DNA of 64,000 nucleotides, taken from the NCBI GenBank assembly GCA_001899145.1, contig MKVF01000021.1, positions 310,001-374,000 of the forward strand. Reading direction: 5' to 3'. This DNA is from Flavobacteriia bacterium 40-80 (GTDB taxonomy: Bacteria > Bacteroidota > Bacteroidia > Flavobacteriales_D > Crocinitomicaceae). Positions within the stretch are counted from its first letter, which is position 1; every line of letters begins with the position of its first letter. The position numbers were made by a program, and so were the translations under genes. The notes below the pieces were generated by a model. It made no database searches, had not been told where the DNA came from, and saw nothing but the letters and a program-made list of their open reading frames with translations. Shown here one piece after another: positions 25,721 through 34,404 of this stretch.

Positions 25721-25752
25721 ATTTGTAGTGATTTTCAGCCTATTTTAATGGA

Positions 25753-25782
25753 TTTGATTTTACAATTCAGATTTTATTATTG
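25753..25782 (+). promoter_or_regulatory. Promoter of the PAS-LuxR gene
   Basis: TTTG (25753-25756), an 18-nt spacer and TATTATTG (25775-25782), one mismatch from TAnnTTTG. Transcription would start near 25789, 13 bases before the GTG start codon. Confidence 0.5.
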
Positions 25783-25801
25783 TTAGATTTATAACTATAG
25801 C

Positions 25802-26578
25802 GTGGATAGTAATACCGTTGTTTTTTACAATCAAGTCAGAAAAGTCTGGGAGGAAATAGCTAGAGAAGGTTCTCATGTGGGAACTAATTTTCAATTAGAA
25901 GTACATAAAAAGCTTTTGAATATATTTCAGCCAGGAGCGTATTATTATTTTATATTTAATGTAGGAAGTGCCGAATTCGAATTTGTAAGCGATCAGATTC
26001 AGGATATTTTAGGATATGATCCGGAGAATCTGAAAGCAGCTTCATTTCTGGATAATATCCACCCGGACGATCAGCTTTATTTCATCCAATTTGAACAAAA
26101 ACTGGCAATTTTTTTTCGGGAATTATCAATTGAAAAAATTCTGAAGTACAAAGTACAATATGACTTTAGAATTAAAGATATTAATGGTAAGTACAAACGA
26201 ATATTGCACCAATTGACTATTATTGAACATGATGAGTATAAAAATCTATTACGCTCGTTTGGCATTCATACAGATATTTCCCATATTAAAAAAGATGGAA
26301 AACCAGAACTCTCATTTATAGGTTTTGACGGAGAACCTTCTTTTCATAATATTCCTGTGGAATCTACTCTTTTTCTTCCTGCAAAAGAATTATTTACTAA
26401 ACGGGAAAAAGAAGTATTAAAACTGGTTGTAAATGGGTTTCTGTCCTCAGAAATAGCAGAACGATTATTTATTTCGCTACACACGGTGAATACACACCGA
26501 AAAAATATTCTCAGAAAATCGAATTGTTCCACATTACCGGAACTCATCTCCAAAACCATTAAGGAAGGCTGGGTATAA
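25802..26578 (+). CDS. PAS domain LuxR-type transcription regulator
   Basis: A 258-residue DNA-binding regulator. A PAS fold covers about 45-160 (IQDILGYDPENL and NIHPDD are typical PAS and PAC elements). A LuxR/FixJ-type helix-turn-helix covers 198-255 (FTKREKEVLKLV, then EIAERLFISLHTVNTHRKNI). There is no receiver domain, so the PAS domain probably senses a small molecule or partner directly. The start is a GTG; no ATG occurs in frame before the PAS domain, and the promoter at 25753-25782 fits this start. It faces a block of exported proteins across a palindrome. Confidence 0.88.
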   Translation: MDSNTVVFYNQVRKVWEEIAREGSHVGTNFQLEVHKKLLNIFQPGAYYYFIFNVGSAEFEFVSDQIQDILGYDPENLKAASFLDNIHPDDQLYFIQFEQKLAIFFRELSIEKILKYKVQYDFRIKDINGKYKRILHQLTIIEHDEYKNLLRSFGIHTDISHIKKDGKPELSFIGFDGEPSFHNIPVESTLFLPAKELFTKREKEVLKLVVNGFLSSEIAERLFISLHTVNTHRKNILRKSNCSTLPELISKTIKEGWV

Positions 26579-26603
26579 TCAGTATTACGTAATGATAAAG
26601 AAG

Positions 26604-28241
26604 CTATTTTTTCTCAATCTCTTTCAGATTTTCCATTTTCTTTTTGGCAAGAAATCCTTTGATATCTTCAAAATGTTCTACAACTCTTTTGTTGGTGAAT
26701 TCAAATACTTTCTCTGCCAGTCCGTCCAGAAAGTCACGGTCGTGTGAAACCAGAATCACAGTTCCTTCAAATGTTTTTAAAGCATCCTTGATAATGTCCT
26801 TGGTTTTGAGATCTAAGTGATTGGTTGGTTCATCGAGAACCAGAACATTATAAGGTTCCAGCAATAGTTTAACCATTGCCAGACGTGTTTTTTCTCCTCC
26901 GGATAATACTTTTACTTTTTTCTGGATATCATCTCCTGAGAACATAAATGCTCCCAGAATATTTTTTATCTGTGTACGAATTTCTCCTTCTGCCACACGA
27001 TCAACAGTATCAAAAATAGTAGCATTTTCATCCAGTAAAGAAGCTTGATTTTGTGCAAAATACCCGATTTTGACATTGTGCCCGACTTCCATTTTGCCTT
27101 TGTCTGACTGAATTTCATTCATGATCAGTTTGACCATGGTTGATTTTCCCTCACCGTTTTTTCCAACTAAAGCAACTTTTTCTCCTCGTTCAATAACCAT
27201 TCTCGCATCATTGAATACAACGTGATTTCCATAAGATTTAGACAGTTCTTCAACGGCAACGGGATACTGACCACTTCTGGCTGCTGGTGGAAATTTTAGT
27301 TTCAAAGCGGAAGTATCTACTTCGTCAACTTCGATTATATCCAGTTTTTCCAGCATTTTTACACGAGACTGAACTTGTAGCGTTTTAGAGTAAGTTCCTT
27401 TGAATCTCTCAATGAATTCTTTCGTTTCCGCAATGAATTTCTGTTGTTCTTCGTATTGTTTTTGCTGTTGTTCCCGTCGTTCTTTTCTTAACTCCAGATA
27501 ATGGGAATAATTCGCTTTATAATCGTAGATCCTACCCATTGTTACCTCAATGGTACGGTTGGTGATGTTGTCCACAAAAGCACGGTCGTGGGAGATTACA
27601 ATGACTGCTTTTGCTGAATTAATAAGGAATTCTTCCAGCCATTGAATTGACTCAATATCCAGATGGTTTGTCGGCTCATCTAACAGAATCAGATCCGGTT
27701 TCCGGAGTAGAATTTTTGCAAGTTCGATCCGCATTCTCCATCCTCCGGAGAAATCAGATGTAGGGCGATCCAGATCCTCCTGCGTGAATCCCATCCCCTT
27801 TAAAACTTTCTCTACATCAGCATCATAATTACTTTCCTCGATAGAATAAAATTTTTCGCTCAGTTCCGAAACGCGTTCGATTAATTTCATGTATTCATCA
27901 CTCTCATAATCAGTACGAACCGTTAATTCATGATTTAACTGTTCAATTTCATCGCGCATTGCGAAAATTTCTTTGAATGCTTTTGCAGCTTCATTACGTA
28001 CAGTAGCATTATCTTCCGTAAGCAAATGTTGTGGAAGATAGGCGATAACACCATCTTTCGGAGCACTGATCTGACCGCGGGAAGGTTTATTGATTCCGGC
28101 AATGATTTTCATCAGGGTGGATTTACCTGCACCGTTTTTCCCCATTAAGGCGATTTTATCCGTTTCGTTAATGGCAAACGTTACCTCACTGAACAATGTT
28201 CTTCCTCCAAACTCAACCGCGATGTCATTTACTGTGATCAT
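26604..28241 (-). CDS. ABC-F family ATPase
   Basis: A 545-residue soluble protein with two ABC ATPase domains and no membrane segments. Domain 1 has GKNGAGKST (about 34-42), FSGGWRMR and LLLDEPTNHLD; domain 2 has GKNGEGKST, LSGGEKTR and LVLDEPTNHLD. A charged linker with many Glu, Lys and Arg (about 240-310, the P-site tRNA interaction motif) joins them. ABC-F proteins act on the ribosome in translation or antibiotic protection. The layout resembles housekeeping YbiT/Uup types more than resistance types, though this is not certain. Confidence 0.93.
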   Translation of the reverse strand: MITVNDIAVEFGGRTLFSEVTFAINETDKIALMGKNGAGKSTLMKIIAGINKPSRGQISAPKDGVIAYLPQHLLTEDNATVRNEAAKAFKEIFAMRDEIEQLNHELTVRTDYESDEYMKLIERVSELSEKFYSIEESNYDADVEKVLKGMGFTQEDLDRPTSDFSGGWRMRIELAKILLRKPDLILLDEPTNHLDIESIQWLEEFLINSAKAVIVISHDRAFVDNITNRTIEVTMGRIYDYKANYSHYLELRKERREQQQKQYEEQQKFIAETKEFIERFKGTYSKTLQVQSRVKMLEKLDIIEVDEVDTSALKLKFPPAARSGQYPVAVEELSKSYGNHVVFNDARMVIERGEKVALVGKNGEGKSTMVKLIMNEIQSDKGKMEVGHNVKIGYFAQNQASLLDENATIFDTVDRVAEGEIRTQIKNILGAFMFSGDDIQKKVKVLSGGEKTRLAMVKLLLEPYNVLVLDEPTNHLDLKTKDIIKDALKTFEGTVILVSHDRDFLDGLAEKVFEFTNKRVVEHFEDIKGFLAKKKMENLKEIEKK

Positions 28242-28258
28242 TCAAACAAAATTTGCCG

Positions 28259-28266
28259 CAAAGGTA
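28259..28266 (-). promoter_or_regulatory. -7 element of the ABC-F gene
   Basis: The minus strand reads TACCTTTG, an exact TAnnTTTG match, 17 bases before the start codon. No TTTG is seen at the -33 distance. Confidence 0.5.
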
Positions 28267-28339
28267 ATCAACAATTGACACATTTAGTAATTTGTCGTGC
28301 TAATTGATTGTGTCCCGACGTCAAAGCGAAAAAATCCTT

Positions 28340-28347
28340 TATTTTTG
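28340..28347 (+). promoter_or_regulatory. -7 element of the TPR lipoprotein gene
   Basis: TATTTTTG, an exact TAnnTTTG match, lies 15 bases before the ATG at 28363. It argues against a start 66 bases further upstream, which would lie before the promoter. Confidence 0.5.
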
Positions 28348-28362
28348 TGGAAAACGAATAAA

Positions 28363-29391
28363 ATGCGGACACTTTATATAACCTTATTATTTCTATCTGT
28401 TATTGTTTCCTGTACCGGTAATAAAGCAGAACAGGAAAAACCGATAGAGAAAATGTCACTGAAAGAACTGGATTCCCTTGTAAATAAAGATCCCGAGAAC
28501 ATTGAATATTTAAAAATTTACGGTTCCAGGCTACTGGATGACCTCCGCGGAGATGATGCGTTACCGTTGCTTGCAAAGGCATATCGCCTTAATCCGAAGG
28601 ATATCCGGATCAAGCAATTATATGCAAGCGCGCTGATTAACCGGATTGAGAAAAATGCGAGTGAAGTGGAAACGGGAATTCAGAAGCTGAAAGAGATTAT
28701 AAAGAAAGAACCCGGAAACAAAAAAGCATATCTGGACCTGGCAACAGCATACAGCTTCTTCCAGGATTACGAAAACACATTTAAATATGTAAATGAAGCA
28801 TTGAGAATTGATCCGAAATACAGGGATGCTTACGTCATAAAAGGAGGAACTTATTACAAAATGGGAAATATGAAATTTGCCAAATCCTCCTTTGAAACCG
28901 CAGTTCAGCAGGACCCGGATTTCTTTCTGGGGTATCTTCAGCTCGGATGGCTTTATACCGAAACGGAAGAGTACAAGCATGCGCTGGAGTATTTTATTAC
29001 CGCGGCGCAGCTGGAAAGTAAATCTACAGATGCTTTATATGGTGTGGCCTACAGCGAGCAGATGCTGGGCAAATCAGGAGATGCGCTGAACAGCTACCGT
29101 AATTTACTGGAAGTTGATTCTGCTTATTATCTGGCTTATTTCAATCAGGGATATATCAAACAATATGACCAGCAGGAAATAGACAGTGCTGTTTATTACT
29201 ACAAGAAATCACTGGCGTTACAGCCGGAATTTGTAAAAGGATGGCACCAACTGGGAATGTGCTATCTGGATAAAGGGAATAAACCGACAGCGTTGGTTGC
29301 TTTTAAAAAAGCGCTCGAATATAATCCTGAATTTGAATTAACAAAAGACATCCTTCGTAAAAATTACAAGAACTACAATGCAGGCGAATAA
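28363..29391 (+). CDS. TPR-repeat lipoprotein
   Basis: A 342-residue lipoprotein (signal with lipobox LSVIVSC, cysteine near residue 17) followed by about seven tetratricopeptide repeats, for instance AYLDLATAYSFFQDYENTFKYVNEALRIDP and YLAYFNQGYIKQ. TPR solenoids are protein-binding scaffolds; in Bacteroidota such lipoproteins often belong to outer-membrane assemblies. The start is the ATG at 28363, placed by the lipobox and the promoter box. The next gene overlaps by 14 bases. Confidence 0.85.
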   Translation: MRTLYITLLFLSVIVSCTGNKAEQEKPIEKMSLKELDSLVNKDPENIEYLKIYGSRLLDDLRGDDALPLLAKAYRLNPKDIRIKQLYASALINRIEKNASEVETGIQKLKEIIKKEPGNKKAYLDLATAYSFFQDYENTFKYVNEALRIDPKYRDAYVIKGGTYYKMGNMKFAKSSFETAVQQDPDFFLGYLQLGWLYTETEEYKHALEYFITAAQLESKSTDALYGVAYSEQMLGKSGDALNSYRNLLEVDSAYYLAYFNQGYIKQYDQQEIDSAVYYYKKSLALQPEFVKGWHQLGMCYLDKGNKPTALVAFKKALEYNPEFELTKDILRKNYKNYNAGE

Positions 29392-29977
29392 GCGCGTGTT
29401 GATTATCGGGGAAGCGCTGATTCCTTTGCTGGGCTATTTCTTCTGGAACTGGAACCTTTATTTTATCTTCCTGTTTATGTTTCTGGATCTGAGCGCCTAT
29501 AATGTTCTCTATTTTTTTAAGTACAGGAATATTTTAAAATATAATCAGTTACCTGACAATAATTTCCTGCTCCTGTCTCATTTGTTGGCCTTATTTTTGT
29601 TAAGTATATTGATGTTTTTCGGCTATACGTACGTATTGAATGCCGTTCAACAGACTTTTTACAGATTGGAGATTATCCGTTTTTTAAAGTATGAAGACAT
29701 GGGATTTGCCCAGGGATATATCCTTCTGCCGCTGATTGTGCTCACCGCTTTTATGAATTACAAAACGGAGTTTATATTGCAGAGACAATTTGAAAAACTT
29801 AGAATAAGAGAGCTGTTTATGAGTTATCTGAAAGATAATTTTGCTGCAGTTATACTGTTGCTGGGATTCCTTTTGAGCTATGCTTTGGGAATAAAAAATG
29901 AGCAGTTTTTCTTTTATACAGGTCTCGGTATATATTTTGGCTATCGTTTTTTTTCATTAAGAAAAGAAGAGGGTTAA
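29378..29977 (+). CDS. Membrane protein of unknown function
   Basis: A 199-residue protein with about five transmembrane segments (near 8-22, 27-45, 62-85, 110-128 and 150-190) and short charged loops. I recognise no family. It overlaps the TPR lipoprotein gene by 14 bases, which implies coupling. The histidine kinase gene follows 72 bases on. Confidence 0.65.
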   Translation: MQANKRVLIIGEALIPLLGYFFWNWNLYFIFLFMFLDLSAYNVLYFFKYRNILKYNQLPDNNFLLLSHLLALFLLSILMFFGYTYVLNAVQQTFYRLEIIRFLKYEDMGFAQGYILLPLIVLTAFMNYKTEFILQRQFEKLRIRELFMSYLKDNFAAVILLLGFLLSYALGIKNEQFFFYTGLGIYFGYRFFSLRKEEG

Positions 29978-30049
29978 AATAAGTTAAACACCATGGTAAG
30001 TATTAATAAATAAAGTAAATTCGAGCCTTCAATTGAGCTTGTCAACAAA

Positions 30050-31609
30050 TTGAATCGAAAGAAGTTAAAATACATTATTTTTCTTGTCTGCTTTGGGTTA
30101 ATTGCCCTTATTGGCATTCAGCTGTTTCAGATTATTGAGCTCTCCAAACGGAAAAATGCCCGGATCGGAGGTTTGATTGATGTTATGGGAAAAGATGTTT
30201 CCGTTGAATACAATCAGATCAATAATAAGATTTTCGAAAATTACTTTTTAAATGACGATGCGAAGTATGCGGAAAATGTTTCCATTAAAGATACGCTGAT
30301 TAATATCGGAAACAGGATTCAACCGTTTTTACTGATCACCGGAACGACTATTGATTCCGCTACTTTTTCAAAATCGGAGCTGAGGGTGGTTTTAGATGCG
30401 GAGGATATTGAGATATTAAATGAGCGCGTTAAAACCGGCGGTGGGTCCGCAGAACTGACGGTCAATCTGGATGATCAGAAAACGAACCAGTTGTTTTCAC
30501 GATCATTGAAATTAAACCGGATGGTGCTGAATGATTTTCTGCTCTATAAATTTTCCAATTACAAGAACGGATTCAATCATAAAACAATAGATTCCCTGAT
30601 AGTAAGCTATATTAACAATAATGAACTTCCCCAGGGATTTTATTACAAGCTGAAAGCAGGAAATACAGATCTCTTATTTGAAAAAAGATATATATACTAT
30701 AAAGCCGGATTGAATGAAGAACAGTGCTTCAGGACAAATTTATTCCTTCAGGGAACAAATGGAGACTCCATTCAACTGTATGTTTCTTTTCCCGACAAGT
30801 CAGGATTTATTTTGAAAGAGATCTTTGTAAATTTATTATTGAGCGTAGGATTGATCGTTTTATTGGCAATCTCTGTCATTTTACTTATCAGAACCTTGTT
30901 TTTTCAGGAAGAATTAAACCGTTCCAAAAATGACTTTATTTCCAATATGTCACATGAGTTTAAAACGCCGATTTCCACTATTTCTCTTGCATGCCAGGCA
31001 CTTGAGGACAAATCCCTTGTGAACGATGTAGAAACCATTCAGCCGTATATCTCCATTATCAGTGAAGAAAATAAAAGGCTCCAGCAGCTTATTGAAGAGA
31101 TCATCCACATTTCGGAAATGAGCGCAAACGAGCTGAAAATGAGCTTTCAAAGAGAAGATCTGGTGGAGATTATGCTGGATGTAGCTGGAGAATTTTCCCC
31201 AAAAATAAGCGAGCTGAACGGAAAGCTTTTAGTAAATATACCGGAAACTGACGAGGAAATCGAAGTAATTGTTGATCGTGCGCATATTGAGAAAGCAATT
31301 AATGCGATTTTAGATAATGCCCTTAAATATTCCAGAGGAATTCCGGAAGTGGAGATCTCTTTGAAGCGCACCAGAAAAAATTCCCAAATAATTATAAAAG
31401 ATAAAGGAATCGGCATTTCTAAAGACTATCTGGACAAAATTTTTGATAAATTGTACCGGATTCCGAAAGGGAATCTGCATAGTGTAAAAGGATTTGGTAT
31501 TGGACTGAGCTTTGCGAAGTCCGTTTTCGATTTACATAATTGGCAGATAAAAGTAAAAAGTATCGTTAATTTTGGGACAACGGTAACAATAACCATTAAA
31601 AAATTATGA
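30050..31609 (+). CDS. Sensor histidine kinase, two-transmembrane type
   Basis: A 519-residue membrane kinase. Helices near 8-28 and 260-285 enclose a periplasmic sensor of about 230 residues. The HisKA box SHEFKTPIS holds the phospho-acceptor H302; the ATPase part has ILDNALKYS (N box), DKGIGI (G1) and GFGIGLSF (G2). The start codon is TTG: no ATG or GTG precedes the first helix in this frame. It overlaps the response-regulator gene by four bases. The layout and 230-residue periplasmic domain match RprX-type kinases of Bacteroidota. Signal unknown. Confidence 0.88.
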   Translation: MNRKKLKYIIFLVCFGLIALIGIQLFQIIELSKRKNARIGGLIDVMGKDVSVEYNQINNKIFENYFLNDDAKYAENVSIKDTLINIGNRIQPFLLITGTTIDSATFSKSELRVVLDAEDIEILNERVKTGGGSAELTVNLDDQKTNQLFSRSLKLNRMVLNDFLLYKFSNYKNGFNHKTIDSLIVSYINNNELPQGFYYKLKAGNTDLLFEKRYIYYKAGLNEEQCFRTNLFLQGTNGDSIQLYVSFPDKSGFILKEIFVNLLLSVGLIVLLAISVILLIRTLFFQEELNRSKNDFISNMSHEFKTPISTISLACQALEDKSLVNDVETIQPYISIISEENKRLQQLIEEIIHISEMSANELKMSFQREDLVEIMLDVAGEFSPKISELNGKLLVNIPETDEEIEVIVDRAHIEKAINAILDNALKYSRGIPEVEISLKRTRKNSQIIIKDKGIGISKDYLDKIFDKLYRIPKGNLHSVKGFGIGLSFAKSVFDLHNWQIKVKSIVNFGTTVTITIKKL

Positions 31610-32301
31610 CTATGAGTAAGAAGATTAGTATTCTTCTGGCAGAAGATGATGATAACCTGGGACAGCTACTTCATTCATTATTGAAATCAAGAGGTTTTGA
31701 CGTAGAGTTGGTAAGAAACGGAAAAATAGCATTTGAACGTTTCAATACTTCCACTTTTGATTTCTGTATCCTTGATGTAATGATGCCGGAGATGGACGGC
31801 TTTACGCTGGCGAAAGAAATCCGGGAGATCGACAAAAAAGTTCCGATTTTGTTCCTGACAGCAAAAGCATTAAAAGAAGATAAGCTGGAAGGATTTTCTC
31901 TTGGTGCCGATGACTACATGACCAAGCCTTTTTCTATGGATGAATTGATCGCACGTATTGAGGCGATTCTGAGAAGAGCAGGAGTGTTTGAGGAAGAGGA
32001 AGAAGCACATTTCATGATAGGTAAAATCAAATACGATCCGGTTTCCCGCTTGCTTTATACTGCTGAAGAGCCTGTAAAGCTCACAACCAAAGAAAATCAA
32101 TTGCTGCGTTTGCTTTGTAAAAATAAAAATGAGGTACTTGACCGGCAGGCGACACTTCGTGCTATCTGGGGAGATGATAATTATTTCAACGGACGAAGCA
32201 TGGATGTTTACATCGCTAAATTAAGAAAGTTGCTAAAAGCGGATGAAAGTGTGGAAATTCTGAATGTACATGGAAAAGGCTTTCAGATGTTAATTAAGTA
32301 A
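31606..32301 (+). CDS. OmpR-family response regulator (RprY-like)
   Basis: A 231-residue regulator with a receiver domain (about 5-120, phospho-acceptor D57 in LDVMMPEMDG, lysine in TKPF) and a winged-helix DNA-binding domain (about 133-230, with KLTTKENQLLRLL and RSMDVYIAKLRKLL). Its ATG overlaps the stop of the kinase, so the pair is one unit. The start may be the first ATG or the ATG two codons on. Targets cannot be read here. Confidence 0.92.
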   Translation: MTMSKKISILLAEDDDNLGQLLHSLLKSRGFDVELVRNGKIAFERFNTSTFDFCILDVMMPEMDGFTLAKEIREIDKKVPILFLTAKALKEDKLEGFSLGADDYMTKPFSMDELIARIEAILRRAGVFEEEEEAHFMIGKIKYDPVSRLLYTAEEPVKLTTKENQLLRLLCKNKNEVLDRQATLRAIWGDDNYFNGRSMDVYIAKLRKLLKADESVEILNVHGKGFQMLIK

Positions 32302-32324
32302 GAGAAATAGCATGAATCATAAAT

Positions 32325-32352
32325 AAAAAATCCGCTGCAAAGCGGATTTTTT
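32325..32352. terminator. Bidirectional terminator between the response regulator and prpE
   Basis: A 12-bp perfect stem (32325-32336 with 32341-32352) with a GCAA tetraloop and A/T arms that give U-runs on both strands. It stands between two converging genes. Confidence 0.85.
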
Positions 32353-32373
32353 ATTTATATTCCGATTCCGGAA

Positions 32374-34254
32374 TTATTTTTTTTGTTCGAAAAGTCCAAG
32401 AAGTTCATCAACTACAGTAGCATCCTCAATGGTGGAAGGGATTTGAAATTCTTTTCCGTCCGCAATGGTGCGGATTAATTTGCGGAGAATTTTTCCTGAC
32501 CGCGTTTTGGGAAGGCGGTCAACTTCAATCACCCGTTTAAATGAAGTAACAGCACCGATTCGGTCTCTTATCAGTTGTACTAATTCATACTCCAGCTGGA
32601 AATGCTCAATATCTGCATTTTTCTTCCTGATTACTAGCGCTAAAGGGATTTGGCCTTTTAATTCATCTTGTATTCCCACAACGGCACATTCCGCTACAGC
32701 AGGATGAGAAGAAATGTTTTCTTCCATATCGGCAGTTGATAACCGGTGTCCGGCAACATTTATCACGTCGTCTACACGACCTGTTATAAATATATTTCCG
32801 TTTTCATCTTTATAGCCGCCATCACCAGTGAAGAAATAACCATTATACTGTGAAAGGTAACCGGAAACAAATCGTTCGTGATCGTTCCATAGATCAAGTA
32901 GTGTTCCCGGAGGAAGTGGTAGCTTTGTGACAACATATCCTTCCTGATTCGGGCCTAACTCTTGTCCTTCTTCATTTAAGATCTGCAAATTATATCCACA
33001 AACAGGCTTGCCCACAGATCCCAATACAACAGGCAATTCTTCAATTCCAATCATTGGTGCGGCCATTGCCCAGCCTGTTTCTGTCTGCCAGAAATGATCC
33101 AGTGCGGGAATCGGAACATGTTGCTTGAACCAGTTAATAGTTGCAATATCACAGCGTTCACCTGCAAGAAATAACGTACGGAATGCAGATAAATCATATT
33201 GTTTGATGAATTCCCCTTCCGGATCATCTTGTTTTATTGCTCTGATAGCTGTTGGTGCAACAAATAATACACTCACTTTGTGTTCTTCTATTACCCTCCA
33301 GAAGGTAGAGGCATTCGGAGTTCTTACAGGTTTTCCTTCGAACACAACGGTTGTATTTCTGTTGAATAAAGGTCCGTAAGTGATATAGCTGTGACCTACG
33401 ACCCATCCGACATCTGAAGCTGCCCAGAATACTTCGCCCGGTTTCATATTATAAATGCTGGTCATGGAGAATTTCAAAGCAGTGACATAACCTCCCGTAT
33501 CACGGACAATACCTTTCGGTTTTCCTGTTGTACCTGAAGTATAAAGAATATAAAGAGGATGTGTCGATGCTACCGGGATGCACTCTGCTTCTTCGGATTC
33601 GTAAATAAGTGTTCCGTAATCTATATCGTAATGTTTTGCCGGAATTTTTGCGCCTAGTTTCCTGTTAAATAAAATTACCTTATCAGGTTTATGAATTGCC
33701 AGTTCAATAGCTTCATCTACAAGAGGTTTATAAGCGATTAAACGGCTGACTTCTATTCCGGAAGAAGCTGTAATAATTACTTTTGGCTTACAATCGTCAA
33801 TCCGGACAGCTAATTCGTTCGGCGCAAATCCGCCGAATACAACAGAATGAGTAACACCTATTCTGGCACAAGCAAGCATAGCAAATAATGCCTGAGGAAT
33901 CATCGGCATATAAACAACAGCCGTATCTCCTTTTTTCAAACCTAATGAAAGTAATCCGCCGGCTAGTTTTGCTACTTCTGTTTTGACATCGTTAAATGTG
34001 TATTTTTTTACTGTTTGTGTTACAGGTGAGTCATAAATGATAGCCTCTGAATCGCCGTAACCATCTTTTATGTGCTTATCGATTGCAAGGTAGCAGGCAT
34101 TTAATTCGCCATCAGCGAACCACTGTGGATAGTTGTACTCATTTTGAGAAAGGATAGTAGCTGGATTTTTGAACCATTCTAATTGGTCTGCCTGTTCTCG
34201 CCAGAAAGATTCCGGGTTTTCGATACTTTGTTTGAATAGATGGGAGTAATTCAT
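32374..34254 (-). CDS. prpE: Propionyl-CoA synthetase (PrpE/ACSS3-like)
   Basis: A 626-residue AMP-forming acyl-CoA synthetase that activates a short carboxylate via acyl-AMP. It has YTSGTTGKPKG (P-loop-like), an ASDVGWVVGHSY segment and the C-terminal PKTRSGKI with the regulatory lysine K588. Segments such as LNACYLAIDKH, IIYDSPVT and SGIEVSRLIAYKPL fit the propionyl-CoA synthetase branch better than Acs. A distinct acetyl-CoA synthetase is encoded at 41431-43329. Divergent from the zinc-ribbon/HTH gene across 150 bases. Propionate as substrate is inferred. Confidence 0.82.
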   Translation of the reverse strand: MNYSHLFKQSIENPESFWREQADQLEWFKNPATILSQNEYNYPQWFADGELNACYLAIDKHIKDGYGDSEAIIYDSPVTQTVKKYTFNDVKTEVAKLAGGLLSLGLKKGDTAVVYMPMIPQALFAMLACARIGVTHSVVFGGFAPNELAVRIDDCKPKVIITASSGIEVSRLIAYKPLVDEAIELAIHKPDKVILFNRKLGAKIPAKHYDIDYGTLIYESEEAECIPVASTHPLYILYTSGTTGKPKGIVRDTGGYVTALKFSMTSIYNMKPGEVFWAASDVGWVVGHSYITYGPLFNRNTTVVFEGKPVRTPNASTFWRVIEEHKVSVLFVAPTAIRAIKQDDPEGEFIKQYDLSAFRTLFLAGERCDIATINWFKQHVPIPALDHFWQTETGWAMAAPMIGIEELPVVLGSVGKPVCGYNLQILNEEGQELGPNQEGYVVTKLPLPPGTLLDLWNDHERFVSGYLSQYNGYFFTGDGGYKDENGNIFITGRVDDVINVAGHRLSTADMEENISSHPAVAECAVVGIQDELKGQIPLALVIRKKNADIEHFQLEYELVQLIRDRIGAVTSFKRVIEVDRLPKTRSGKILRKLIRTIADGKEFQIPSTIEDATVVDELLGLFEQKK

Positions 34255-34289
34255 TGTTATTGTCTGTTTTATGTTATAAAAATTTTGTC

Positions 34290-34315
34290 TGACTAGTTAA
34301 AAATCCTAACAGTCA
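34290..34315. promoter_or_regulatory. Imperfect inverted repeat between prpE and the zinc-ribbon/HTH gene
   Basis: TGACTAGTTA (34290-34299) faces TAACAGTCA (34307-34315) across seven bases; the arms pair except for one bulged A, and flanking ATTTT and AAAAT extend the symmetry. It is a possible operator for a divergent regulator, 36 bases before the prpE start. No clear TAnnTTTG box is present in this gap. Confidence 0.35.
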
Positions 34316-34404
34316 AAAATAACTTTTTTATGTTTTTTTATTATCTTTTCGTCATATATAATTGCAAAATTGATATATTTATGCTAAATAAATATATCTT
34401 ATTT

